Source: Symbiodinium natans (Eukaryota; Sar; Dinophyceae; Suessiales; Symbiodiniaceae). From it: 64,000 nt of DNA. Each line of letters opens with the position of its first letter. Position 1 is the stretch's first letter. Position numbers and translations under genes: made by a program. The notes below the pieces were generated by a model. The model did not search any database, was not told the DNA's origin, and saw only the letters and a list, made by a program, of their open reading frames with translations. Positions 40,952 to 50,442 of the stretch are shown one piece after another. The DNA lies in the NCBI GenBank assembly GCA_905221605.1, contig CAJNDS010001558.1, positions 1 through 64,000 on the forward strand, read 5' to 3'.

Positions 40952-41084
40952 CTGGGCCGATGAAATGTACGATGTCTTCGGCCGCAACGATCCGGCCGAA
41001 ACCTGCAACCCCCTAAACCTTCCCCCCCTGAACTCTGGGACGCACCCGAAAGCCCTGGAAACCAGAAGCCCTAAATTGCGTTAG
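40952..41084 (+). CDS. Candidate exon
   Basis: Opens WADEMYDVFGRNDPAETC with high GC3 and stays open to TAG 41082-41084. The second half, NPLNLPPLNSG, is repeat-like and may not be translated. Confidence 0.45.
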
Positions 41085-41175
41085 CCTTCCCAACTTCTTC
41101 CTAGTTTACTACAGTTGCAAGATCTGGCCTACCCTGCCCCGGAACCGAGCAGAAGGAACGAGCCCCCTGAAACAG

Positions 41176-41396
41176 GGCCCCTTCCACACGTGCAGCAAAG
41201 CGATGATGGCAGCAATCAACTTTGCAGAAAGCGCCCTTGCAGATAAATGGAGGAAGCTGTTCTCCGGGACTGGTCCTTTTTGGGGTGTGTTTCTGTGTTG
41301 TTTAGGAATTCTGGGTTTTTGTATAGGGAGTCGGGGACAAGGGTTGGAGGTGTTTTGTGTCCAACCGTTACATCAGCACACGCCGTCCTGGACGCG
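41176..41396 (+). CDS. Two phase-consistent exons
   Basis: Exon 41176-41284 (after GAAACAG; AMMAAINFAESALADKWRKL, donor GTGTGT) joins the 20-nt exon 41377-41396 (AHAVLDA, donor GTAATT) at phase 1. Good GC3. An Ala-rich helix. Confidence 0.5.
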
Positions 41397-41430
41397 GTAA
41401 TTTCAATGTAGACAAGTTGGAGACGTGTTG

Positions 41431-41454
41431 GGGGGGGGGGGGGGGGGGGGGGGG
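41431..41454. repeat. G homopolymer, 24 bases
   Basis: Uninterrupted G run, intronic. Confidence 0.95.
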
Positions 41455-42065
41455 AAATAATGAAAGCGAGCCCGACGACGGTGGGTTTAGGGGTTGAGGG
41501 TTGTGAACCGGGGACGTGACCCGTTGCTGGTCGCTGTGGCAGCGGGGCGAGTGACTGGAAGGCAGCAAAAGCCCTGGGCCCTAAACCTAAACCCTGAACC
41601 CTAAACCCTAAGCCCTTCATTAACCCGGAACCCACTGAGATCAAGGAAAGATGAGGTGTCCATCGGCGTTTCGAAATCTACAAGCTGAACCATTCCAAGC
41701 ACACCAGGCATCAAACAGGGTACCTGATCCCCATGATTCGTTTACTAGCAACCACTACGTGGTAGTAGGGAATTGAGAAAATCAATGATCACACCCTAAA
41801 CCCTAAACCCTAAACCCTACACCCTAAACCCTAAACCCTAAACCCTACTACCTTACTGCATCACTTCTGAACGGCTCCCCAACTCTCAAGCCTCAGGCCG
41901 CTTCCGAGCCAGTCGCGGTCGAGGTTTTAGGGCAACCTAGACCCTAAGCCCTAAACCCTGTCAGAGGCACCGGTTTGGGGTTTAGGGATTTATAGGGTTT
42001 AGGGTTTAGGGTTTAGGGGGAGCCTAAACCCTAAACCCTAAACCCTAAACCCTAAACCCCGAAAG

Positions 42066-42144
42066 CGCGAGCAGAGCGCGGGGAGTCGGCACTGGTGCCC
42101 AGGCAGCATGCTGCCCACGCAGCTTCGCCAGCTGAGGCGCGCAA
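42066..42144 (+). CDS. Candidate exon
   Basis: CCGAAAG, then GSMLPTQLRQLRRA, donor GTTTAG. C-strand array left, G-strand motif right. Confidence 0.45.
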
Positions 42145-42457
42145 GTTTAGGGGTTCAGGGTTTAGGGGTTTTAGGGTGGGGGTTCAGAGTTCAGGTAGGC
42201 CCTTGGAATGTGATTGTTTTTCGTTGGGAGTTGGGAACTTCTTGAAGCGGCTTGGAACGGGCTAGCCGAGTTCAGTGTCTCAACGACCCTAGGTCCTAAA
42301 CCCTAAGCTCGAACCGCTGAAACCACCCTAAGCTCGAAAGCCTAGACCCCAAACTACCCTAAACCCTACCCTAAACCCTGAACCTCAAAACCTAAGCCCT
42401 ATAGCCCTAAACCCTGAACCCTGAACCGTAAAACCTAAACCCTCCTCGACTCTTGAG

Positions 42458-42546
42458 CCATCGAACGCGACAGGCTGCGGATCCAACAAGTCACCGGGAG
42501 ACCGGACGACGCCATGTGGTCGGGGGGCTCGGTTGCCTCCGGATAG
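42458..42546 (+). CDS. Candidate terminal exon
   Basis: CTTGAG, then ERDRLRIQQVTGRPDDAMWS and TAG. High GC3. Confidence 0.5.
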
Positions 42547-42576
42547 GGTGCAAGGAGTGAAAGGGAGCCGAAAGGT

Positions 42577-42632
42577 TAGGGTTTAGGGTTTAGGGTTTAG
42601 GGTTTAGGGTTTAGGGTTTAGGGTTTAGGGCT
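42577..42632 (+). repeat. (TTTAGGG)n array
   Basis: Eight units, directly interrupted by the family K element. Confidence 0.96.
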
Positions 42633-42634
42633 TA

Positions 42635-42908
42635 ATGTTGACTTCGCATTAATAAATCCCCCCCCCCCCCTTCATTGATCAATCTCTCCGGCCAGGGCCT
42701 CCTCAATAATATCCGCCTAAATCCTGGTAGGTCTAGCTGTCCCGGTGCCACCACAGTGGGCTAAGTGAGCCTCTACTGCGAGCTTCTGGGGGATCACTTT
42801 TAGAAGAATATTCCGGGCCTGATTTGATAATTGTGGCGGGCTATATTATTGTGTTCTGGCAGCTGGATTTTATAATTGCGGCGGGAATTCCTAATGTGAA
42901 GTCAACAT
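42635..42908. mobile_element. Family K inverted-repeat element in a telomere unit
   Basis: Ends ATGTTGACTTCGCATTA and TAATGTGAAGTCAACAT, flanked by TA on both sides. Outside it the sequence reads GGGCTTA / TAGGGCTTAGGG, so it split a telomere-like array at TA. Two inner copies of ATAATTG-GGCGGG lie near the right end. No ORF. Confidence 0.85.
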
Positions 42909-43031
42909 TAGGGCTTAGGGTTTAGGGTTTAGAGTTTAGAGTTTACGGTTTTTAGGGTTTACAGGGTTTACAGGGTTTGTAGGGTTTAGCATTTAGGGTT
43001 TTGGGTTTAGGGTGTCTGTGTGCTGTTGCAG

Positions 43032-43367
43032 CGACAACAACTTTCCCAGCAGCTGAAGGAGCAGCAAAGCAACGAGGAGCTCGAAAAGCAACTGGCCGAG
43101 GCGAAGCGCACACGGAGAGCGCCAATGCAAGCCAGATTGCAAGTATGCTTGCACCCGCACCACAGATCAGAGGTTCGACAAGAAGAACCCAGAACCCTAA
43201 ACCCTAAACCCTAAACCCTAAACCCTAAACCCTAAACCCTAAACCCTCCTTGGTTTGTGATTCAGAGGCAGCACTTGAAGAACCAAGCAGCTGCGCCGGA
43301 AGGTGAGAGGCCTGCAGAACACAGAGGCAGGACACTGCCGGTCCGGCGCCTGCCGCTCCCCGCGTGA
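43032..43367 (+). CDS. Coiled-coil protein, last two exons
   Basis: Exon 43032-43142 (after CTGTTGCAG) is a Gln/Glu-rich coiled coil (LKEQQSNEELEKQLAEAKR) with donor GTATGC. Exon 43266-43367 joins at phase 0 (QHLKNQAAAPEGERPAEHR) and ends with TGA. The intron carries CCCTAAA units. Confidence 0.55.
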
Positions 43368-43409
43368 ACTCTGGCGACATGGAGTAGGGTTTAGGGTGTT
43401 TAGGGTTCA

Positions 43410-43468
43410 GGATTTAGGGTTTAGGGTTTAGGGTTTAGGGTTTAGGGTTTAGGGTTTAGGGTTTAGCG
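43410..43468 (+). repeat. (TTTAGGG)n array
   Basis: Eight units. Confidence 0.95.
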
Positions 43469-43469
43469 T

Positions 43470-44090
43470 GCCTGTGAAGGTGGCTTAGTGCAGATGAAGC
43501 GCCCGATTATGTAAACTCTTTGTTCACGCTTGTCCCGCCTTTTTGCATCGGCACAGTGGAGATTTTAGAAGGAGGACCTTATATAAGGGACGAAAATGAA
43601 CTCTCGGATTACGGTCCATTAGGGTTAGCATCCTACGATTTAGAGCGCTTTGCGGGCTTGTAGGGTTTTTTTGGACTTTTCCGGATGACCCTCATGGAAT
43701 GGCCCTTCAGATGTTTGCCTCAGGGTTCTTGACCCTGGGAAGGCAGGATGTAGCTGGCAAGTACGGGCCCTTAATGAATTAGTAGGGAATCTGGGAAGGT
43801 GCTACTCTATGGCATAATTCTACCCTATGTGCCACAAGCCCTAGAATTGTGCGAGCGAAGGGTTTGGGAAATTTTGAGTTCACACTGCAGGTGCTAGTTT
43901 AGGGTTTAGGGCTTGTAGGGTTTTTAAAGTGGGTTCGCCAGGCTTATGGGCGGCACCACAGCTAAAGAATTCAGGTGTCAGGGCTTGGGGTGTTGGAAGC
44001 TGAGGCTTTTGGGATTGGCGGCTTCAGGGTGTGGGCTTTTAGGCTTTTTATGGTGCAGGGGTTTAGGGGTTAAGGGGAGGGTAGAGGGGT
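43470..44090. other. Unassigned stretch
   Basis: Mostly unique sequence with scattered TTTAGGG motifs. I see no convincing exon. Confidence 0.4.
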
Positions 44091-44202
44091 TTAGGGGTTT
44101 AGGGTTCAGGGTTTAGGGTTTAGGGTTTAGGGTTTAGGGTTTAGGGTTTAGGGTTGAGAGTCCTGACCAGGTGCCAAGTGATACTAAGAGTGGCACCTGC
44201 TG

Positions 44203-44273
44203 AATCGTTCCTCCTTATACTAGCAGTCCTGAATAGGGATGCTAGGACTGTTGGTAGAAGGGGGAACATTCGA
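44203..44273. mobile_element. Family A element, short copy
   Basis: CGTTCCTCCTTATACTAGCA...GGACTGTTGGTAGAAGGGGGAACATTCG, about 70 bp. Arrays lie on both sides (44098-44155 and 44278-44340). Confidence 0.65.
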
Positions 44274-44361
44274 GGGTTTAAGGTTTAGGGTTTAGGGTTT
44301 AGGGTTTAGGGTTTAGGGTTTAGGGTTTAGGGTTTAGGGCCCAAAAGTGTAGCCTTGACAG

Positions 44362-44440
44362 GCTCACCGAAACTGGCTGGTCGTACCCCCGCGCCTCGAC
44401 GCTCAAAACGGTCCTCTGGATGCACATTCAGAGGGATTCC
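44362..44440 (+). CDS. Candidate exon
   Basis: TTGACAG, then NWLVVPPRLDAQNGPLDAHS, running into the CCCTAAA array and its TAA. Confidence 0.45.
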
Positions 44441-44660
44441 TAAACCCTAAACCCTAAACCCTAAACCCTAAACCCTAAACCCTAAACCCTAAACCCTAAA
44501 CCCTAAACCCTAAACCCTAAACCCTAAACCCTAACCCCTAACCCCTAACCCCTAAACCCCTAAACCCCAAACCCCAAACCCCAAACCCTAAACCCTAAAC
44601 CCTAAACCTTAAACCCTAAACCCTAAACCCTAAACCCTAAACCCTAAACCCTAAACCCTC
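44440..44660 (-). repeat. (CCCTAAA)n compound array
   Basis: About 30 units, with a middle block of CCCCTAA, CCCCTAAA and CCCCAAA. Confidence 0.97.
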
Positions 44661-44756
44661 CCTTCCTCCGTGCGACCGACTCCTTTCACAGCAGCAAGGC
44701 CCCCAAAGCCCGCAACGCACCTCACGCCCAACCTCAGCCTGCTTTAGATCTTGAGC

Positions 44757-44832
44757 TTTTTTGGGTTTATTCGGTTTCTTAATAAGGCAGCTACAAGTTT
44801 AATTTTTTACTACCCTCCCAGTGCAGCCAAGC
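44757..44832 (+). repeat. Family H dispersed repeat, copy 2
   Basis: TTTTTTGGGTTTATTCGG through CAGTGCAGCCAAGC, compare 22559-22634. Confidence 0.6.
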
Positions 44833-44968
44833 TACAAAACAGAACCCAAATATAGGGCAGAAGCCCCCCACAATGGACCCGTAACTCCCAAACCCTACAA
44901 ATAGTAGTTTCTAACCCCCGAATATAGGGCGTCAACACCCTCAAAGTAGGAGGTAAATGGAGCTTCAG

Positions 44969-45015
44969 GTAAGGACTACCCAAGTCGTCAACGCGCGCCC
45001 AGCGTCGTTCCCCAG
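44969..45015 (+). CDS. Candidate exon
   Basis: GCTTCAG | VRTTQVVNARPASFP | GTTGGC. Confidence 0.4.
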
Positions 45016-45190
45016 GTTGGCCCTAAACCCTAAATTCTATAAACGAAACCCTACACCCCAAACCCTAAACCCTAAACCCTAAACCCTAGACCCTGCACCC
45101 TGAGCCCCATAAGCCCCAAATCCGAGAAGCCCTCCACCCTAAACACCCAATCCTCAAACCCTGAGCCCGAAACCCTCCACCACAACCCAG

Positions 45191-45539
45191 TTGAGACTTG
45201 AAGCTACAAGAGCATGCGAGGCTGTCGGGTTTAGGTGTTGAAACCTTGCTGCTCAACAAGGAAGGCCCTAAATATGGATGATATGGTTGAGACCATGTAC
45301 TCCCTGGAGGAGAGGTGCATTTAACAAGGGCACGTGCTCAAGTCAACTCTCGATTAGGGCTTGTCTTCTTCTTTTCGGCTTGGGGTTTTGCGCGGCTGGA
45401 TTTAGCACAGTCTTTTATGGAACGGGGGATTAACAGGCAGGGTCTAGGGTTTAGGGTTTAGAGTCTCATTCAGCATGGCTGAGGTGATGGAACATTGCAA
45501 GGCCTCCCGTCAGACCTTTCCGATGCTTGGGAGTTCAGG
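45191..45539 (+). CDS. Three phase-consistent exons
   Basis: Exons 45191-45228 (LRLEATRACEAVG, donor GTTTAGG), 45261-45314 (ALNMDDMVETMYSLEER, donor GTGCAT) and 45474-45539 (MAEVMEHCKASRQTFPML, donor GTAGGG). Both junctions are phase 2. The first intron would be only 32 nt. Without splicing it has an in-frame TGA. Confidence 0.5.
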
Positions 45540-46161
45540 GTAGGGTTCAGGGTTTCGGGTTTAGGGTTTAGGGCGGAAGTTTAGGGTTTAAGGGTTCAGG
45601 GTTTTGCGTTTATGGGTTAGGGTTTAGGGGTTAGGGTTCAGGTCCCCTGTCTAAATAAGGACCCCACAAGGGACCCTAACGGAGAGAACTCCCCATAGAG
45701 GTCCATTTCTCGGAGCTCGCGGCCATCATAAGGGGAAGGGGGTATCACTTCTTTCGGAGGGGATGCCCTAAGCCCTAAACCCTAAATCCTAAACGCAAAG
45801 CCCGAAACCCTAAACTCTAAACCCTTAAACCCTCAGCCCTAAACCCATATCAGCCTTTGTTTGGGTGTATTAGGCTTGTTCTTGCGAATCTGAAAGCGCC
45901 TCCCCCCCCCCCCTCCCCCTACAACTTTGGGCCACGAGTCCTCTCTTTAAACCCGAAACCCTAAAACCTGAACCCCTGTGGTTTTGTTGCGAGATCCCTT
46001 CAGGTTTAAGATTTGGGTGTACAGGAAGGTTTACAAGGCCGAGGCCCCTATGATTTAGGCTACCAGAAGGGACCATAAGTCAGAGAACTGACCATTTAGG
46101 GTTTAGGTATAGTAGGGTTTAGGTATAGGTTCAGCGTTTGGGGGGGGATGGTTGTGCTCAG

Positions 46162-46281
46162 GCTATAGAGCTGATCACAGAGGATGTCTTTGCAGAGATG
46201 GGCTGGGATTGGGGGGCCTCCAGAGGGTCCAGCATGCTCAGAAGATGCCAAAACCCTGAACCTTCATCGTTTTTCCCCTAA
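46162..46281 (+). CDS. Candidate terminal exon
   Basis: GTGCTCAG, then IELITEDVFAEMGWDWGAS and onward to TAA from a CCCTAAA unit. Thirty-nine codons. Confidence 0.5.
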   Translation, partial: AIELITEDVFAEMGWDWGASRGSSMLRRCQNPEPSSFFP

Positions 46282-46282
46282 A

Positions 46283-46413
46283 CCCCTAAACCCCTAAACC
46301 CCCTAAACCCTGAACCCTGAACCCTACACCCTAAACCCTAAACCCTAAACCCCAAACCCTGAACCCTGAACCCTGAACCCTAAACCCTAAACCCTAAACC
46401 CTAAACCCTAAAC
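46283..46413 (-). repeat. (CCCTAAA)n array
   Basis: CCCCTAAA, CCCTGAA and CCCTAAA blocks. Confidence 0.95.
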
Positions 46414-46421
46414 CCGAGCAG

Positions 46422-46469
46422 GAGTGGTCGACGGTGGAAGCCCTGGCGCTGCCACTCGGCCCACGATAG
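46422..46469 (+). CDS. Candidate terminal exon
   Basis: GAGCAG | EWSTVEALALPLGPR | TAG. High GC3. Confidence 0.45.
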   Translation, partial: EWSTVEALALPLGPR

Positions 46470-46826
46470 TCGACCCCAAAAACGCTTCCGCCACAAGACC
46501 CTGAACCCTAAGCCACTGACCGCGGCATAGGGTTTAGGGTTTAGGGCTTAGGCTTTAGGGCTTAGGGTTTATAATCGGGTTTAGGGTTTAGGTGCTCTGG
46601 GTGTTGGGCTTCGAGGGTTTTAGGGTTCAGGGCCCTAGGGTTTGGGGTTTGGGCTTAAGGTCTCTGGGATTTTTTGGCCTCAGAGTCGAGCATTTCGGAC
46701 CCGGGACCAGACAACCACACCCCGCATGCAACCCCCACGCCAGACATGCACCCCGAGCCATAGTCCCTGCAACACAAGCCTCATACACCCTGAGCCCATA
46801 TCCCTGAACCACCAAGATGTTTCAGG

Positions 46827-46959
46827 GTAGTTGTGTGGACAGTTATTATTGTCCCTTACCTCTTTAAAGGGTTCTGACGTATGAGCCCTTGATTTGTATA
46901 GGTGTACAAGGCATCCCCTTTTCAGGGCCCATACAAAGGGACCATGAAACTACGCTAAG
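46827..46959. mobile_element. Family B element, possible introner
   Basis: Inverted ends GGTAGTTGTGTGG / CCATGAAACTAC. It starts at a GT after an open frame (LIHPEPISLNHQDVS) and ends at CTAAG, after which the frame continues in phase 2 (TSEVCADRSQRF, then TAA). Weaker than the family D and F cases. Confidence 0.5.
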
Positions 46960-47120
46960 AACTTCCGAGGTTTGTGCAGATAGGTCGCAGCGTTTTTAAA
47001 GCCAACCCGAAGCCGCGAAACCCCAACAGTTACCCCAACAGTGCCCTCAACCCCAAACCTCAATAGTGCCCAACCCTAAGCCCAAACCCTAAATCCTAAG
47101 CCCGAAACCCTGATCACAAG

Positions 47121-47194
47121 GTACTACCAGGCCTTTCTCGAGTGGGACTTGGGCATTGGGAGGGGCGTGGCGCCCTCAGCGGGAAGGCTTCGGG
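47121..47194 (+). CDS. Candidate exon
   Basis: ATCACAAG, then YYQAFLEWDLGIGRGVAPSA, donor GTTTAGGG. High GC3. Unrecognised. Confidence 0.5.
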
Positions 47195-47249
47195 GTTTAG
47201 GGCTTTCGTGGTTCCGAAGGGTTTGGGGTGACGTGGGGGTTGAGGGTTT

Positions 47250-47384
47250 CCCCTAAACCCTAAACCCTAAACCCTAAACCCTAAACCCTAAACCCTAAAC
47301 CCTAAACCCTAAACCCTAAACCCTAAACCCTAAACCCTAAACCCTAAACCCTAAACCCTAAACCCTAAACCCTAAACCCTAAAG
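47250..47384 (-). repeat. (CCCTAAA)n array
   Basis: About 19 perfect units. Confidence 0.97.
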
Positions 47385-47403
47385 TGTCGTGACGTTATCA
47401 CAG

Positions 47404-47454
47404 ACACGTACTGTGGTGCTAGCAGACTACTTGATACAAAAGATCTACACACAC
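47404..47454 (+). CDS. Candidate exon
   Basis: TATCACAG, 17 codons, donor GTAGGG. Two frames are open; the one in phase with 47121-47194 reads DTYCGASRLLDTKDLH. Confidence 0.4.
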
Positions 47455-47622
47455 GTAGGGAGCCGCTAAGTCGGTTCGTCTTGCTGGTTAGTAGGGAATA
47501 CGGGAGTGAGGTACGCTCTATCCCCCGATAAAGCCCCTTATAAGGGATTCTGTAGGTACCCTAAACCCTAAACCCTAAACCCTAAACCCTAAACCCTAAA
47601 CCCTAAACCCTGTTTTCCTGAG

Positions 47623-48257
47623 GTTGAGCCGCTGGACCATGCCTTCTACTTCACCCTTCGTGATGCCATCAATTTCGGCGACAAGGAGGGCTCAGGGTTC
47701 AGGGTTTTGGGGTCCTAGAGTTGAGGCTTTGGGCTTAGGGTTTAGGGTTTAGGGTTTAGGGTTTAGGGTTTAGGGTTTAGGGCTGAGGGAAGTTTAGGGT
47801 TCAGGGCTTTTTTGTCAGTGCATGACGGTGTAAAGTATGTCTGCGCGCACCGAAATCTTCAATGCTCAGGCTTATGCGGCGTGTTTGGCAGAAAAACATT
47901 AGTTATGAGTCAAGCACCAGAAGTGATGTTAACAAAACACTGATGGGGTTTAGGATTTGGGGTTTGGGGTTTAGGGTTTTCGGTTTAGGGGTTTTCCTTT
48001 CTAGAGAGATCCTGTGGCATCAGGGCGCACACAGCTTAAGCTGACGCACCTACGTGCGTGCTAGTTCGAGGGCACAATCATGAAATGTGCCCTCACGAGC
48101 TCGGGTTTAGGGTTTGGGGTTCAGGGTTTGGGGTTTAGGGTGTAGGGTGTAGGGTTTAGGGATTCGCAAGCTACCAAAAAGCGTGTCGGCTCAGGAGAAC
48201 TTCGGCCTCATCAGCAGCTGCAAGTCGCGCGGGTGCAAGCTTCGCCACAACTACTAG
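47623..48257 (+). CDS. Unknown protein, three exons to stop
   Basis: Exon 47623-47696 (EPLDHAFYFTLRDAINFGD, donor GTTCAG) joins exon 47870-47947 (MRRVWQKNISYESSTRSDV, donor GTTTAGG) at phase 2. The terminal exon 48171-48257 (VSAQENFGLISSCKSRGCKL, TAG) has about 82 percent GC3, but its phase does not follow directly, so one exon is probably missing between 47947 and 48171. Confidence 0.55.
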
Positions 48258-48349
48258 CGACCGCCAGGCCAATCTCGCGGTTTAGGGTTTTCGGGTTTTA
48301 GGGTTTTAGGATTTAGGGTTGGGGGTTCGAGATGCAGATCTCCAACCCC

Positions 48350-48366
48350 CCCACACACACACACAC

Positions 48367-48416
<50 letters not shown>

Positions 48417-48439
48417 ACCCACCCACCCACCCACCCACC

Positions 48440-48476
<37 letters not shown>
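48350..48476. repeat. (AC)n and (CCCA)n microsatellite
   Basis: (CA)n with CCCACCCA blocks. Thr/His and Val/Cys ORFs here are artefacts. Confidence 0.97.
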
Positions 48477-48478
<2 letters not shown>

Positions 48479-48690
48479 CTAAACCCTCAAGCCCACAGAG
48501 CCCTGAGCTTTCAGTGGGAAACACAAGCCTGGATCCCAAACCCCAAACCCCAGACCTTAGACCTAAACCCCAACAGAAATCCAAACTCCAGTGTAAGGTG
48601 TGGGTTTTGGGTGTTCCGGAGGGTTTATACCACTATGGTTTGGGCTTCGGGTTCTAAGGCTTTTAGGGTCTATATATGGGGTTTGAGGTT

Positions 48691-48813
48691 TACAGGGTGG
48701 GGCCCCTTACTATACTAACTGCAGTTAAGGGACTTATAACCTAACTTAGGGTCCTTATAACCCAATGTAGGGCCCTTATAACTCTACTTATAACTAGGGG
48801 GCCCCACCCTGTA
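48691..48813 (-). mobile_element. Family C element, copy 2
   Basis: Reverse orientation to copy 1, three differences. Left flank GAGGTT|TA and right TA|GGGTC again suggest insertion at TA of a telomere-like unit. Confidence 0.92.
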
Positions 48814-48904
48814 GGGTCTAGCTCTGCAACAAAGAGCCCCAGCACCCTTTCGAATACGCAAATCTGAATTCCTGAACACTGAGACCGGTCAACTTCAACC
48901 CCTC

Positions 48905-49053
48905 AAACCCTAAACCCTAAACCCCAAACCCTAAACCCTAAACCCTAAACCCCAAACCCTAAACCCCAAACCCTAAACCCTAAACCCTAAACCCCAAACC
49001 CCAAACCCCAAACCCTAAACCCTAAACCCCAAACCCCAAAACCCAAACCCCAA
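48905..49053 (-). repeat. (CCCTAAA)n / (CCCCAAA)n array
   Basis: Alternating units. Confidence 0.96.
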
Positions 49054-49135
49054 AACCTGGACCCCCGAAGTTTCGCACTCCCAAGGCCCGAGTCCTGAAC
49101 TCGAAGCTTGGGCCCACACCCCAAGACAATTGAGA

Positions 49136-49230
49136 ACCCTAAACCCTAAACCCTAAACCCTAAACCCTAAACCCTAAACCCTAAACCCTAAACCCTAAAC
49201 CCTAAACCCTAAACCCTAAACCCTAAACCC
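49136..49230 (-). repeat. (CCCTAAA)n array
   Basis: About 13 perfect units, then a TTCAGAGTTTAGGG minisatellite on the other strand to 49400. Confidence 0.96.
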
Positions 49231-49451
49231 TTGAGTTTAGGGTTTAGGGCTTCCAGGGTGTTCAGAGTTTAGGGTTTGGGGTTTCAGGGTTTTCAGAGTT
49301 TAGGGTTTTCAGGCTTTTCAGAGTTTAGGGGGTTTAGTGTTTTCAGGGTTTTCAGAGTTTAGGGTTAGGGTTTCAGGTTTAGGGTTTAAGGTTTAAGGTT
49401 TAGGGTTGCCACCCCCCCCCCCCCCCCCCCTCCGCTACCATCAGATCGCAG

Positions 49452-49537
49452 GCCTTAATACGAGTGCGCCGCCAGGTATAAGGCATAGTTCGATCTCTTG
49501 AGGAAGCTGAGCCGAACCTGTGCTCGGCGACGAGTGG
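49452..49537 (+). CDS. Two candidate exons with a 27-nt intron
   Basis: GATCGCAG | ALIRVRRQ | GTATAAGG...CTCTTGAG | EAEPNLCSATS | GTTTAG. Phase 0. The intron would be unusually short. Confidence 0.35.
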
Positions 49538-49944
49538 GTTTAGGGTTTAGGGTTTGCGGTTTTGGGTTCAGGGTTTGGGGTTCAGGGTTTGGGGTTCAGG
49601 TGTTTTTTGTCCATCGATCCGTTGAGATTGTAGTACTGCTTCCAAGTTACCTCTAGGCATTTGCGGGTTGCCGACAATGAGGGTACCCTATTTGGGGGTT
49701 CCTACAATAAGGAAGGTTTTTTATTTTGGGGTCTATATTTGGACATAGCCATTTCGATTGTGCTTTGGGCAACACACCCAGCCAATTAATTCGGATTGCA
49801 GTAGAATTCGCTGGGGGCTGTTCTTACATTCTCGTCGGTAGGATCCAAGATAGGGGGGTCCCAAGCCTAAACCCCAAACGCACACCTGCGCCCTATGAAG
49901 CCCTATATAAACCCGGAACTGCGCGCCAACCCTAAAAACCTGCA

Positions 49945-50048
49945 CCTCAACCCTAAACCCTAAACCCCTAAACCCCTAAACCCCTAAACCCCTAAACCCC
50001 TAAACCCCTAAACCCCTAAACCCCTAAACCCCTAAACCCCTAAACCCT
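49945..50048 (-). repeat. (CCCCTAAA)n array
   Basis: Twelve copies of the 8-mer CCCCTAAA. Confidence 0.97.
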
Positions 50049-50115
50049 CAACCCCTTAACCCTAAGCCCCCGAACCCTAAACCCTAAAGACCAGCTCACA
50101 GTTCGCGCGATGTAG

Positions 50116-50347
50116 GAACCGCGGTGCAGAGAGCAGGCCATAGCAGTTAGGACGATACTTGGAGGTTCATGGTACCCAGGGGTTTAGGGTTTAGGGTTTG
50201 GGGTTTAGGGTTTAGGGTTTAGGGTTTAGGGTTTAGGGTTTAGGGTTTAGGGTTTCATGGTACGTAGGGGCTTGACGAAGAGCAGCCCGCCGGTCCTCTG
50301 AGAGCTGCGTCTCCTCAAGAGTGCTGACCTTCAAGCCGAAACTCTAG
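50116..50347 (+). CDS. Gene part with introner D plus telomere array as intron
   Basis: Exon 50116-50164 (CREQAIAVRTILG) ends CTTGGAG|GTTCATGGTAC, the same junction as at 35434. Exon 50286-50347 (RRSSESCVSSRVLTFKPKL, TAG) follows GAGCAG. Phase 1 agrees. GC3 of the second exon is about 78 percent. The intron begins with the family D arm and is otherwise a TTTAGGG array. Confidence 0.55.
50181..50253 (+). repeat. (TTTAGGG)n insert between direct copies of TTCATGGTAC
   Basis: TTCATGGTAC at 50167-50176 and again at 50254-50263, both followed within two bases by AGGGG. Confidence 0.9.
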
Positions 50348-50442
50348 GGTTTAGGGTTTTCTGTTTAGGGTTTAGGGTTTAGGGTTTAGGGTTTAGGGTT
50401 TAGGGTTTAGGAGGCAACCTTCAACCCTTTTGTGTACTACAG

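Noticed and set aside
48254-48718. Thr/His-rich and Val/Cys-rich ORFs
   Set aside because: Translations of the (AC)n and CCCA repeats.
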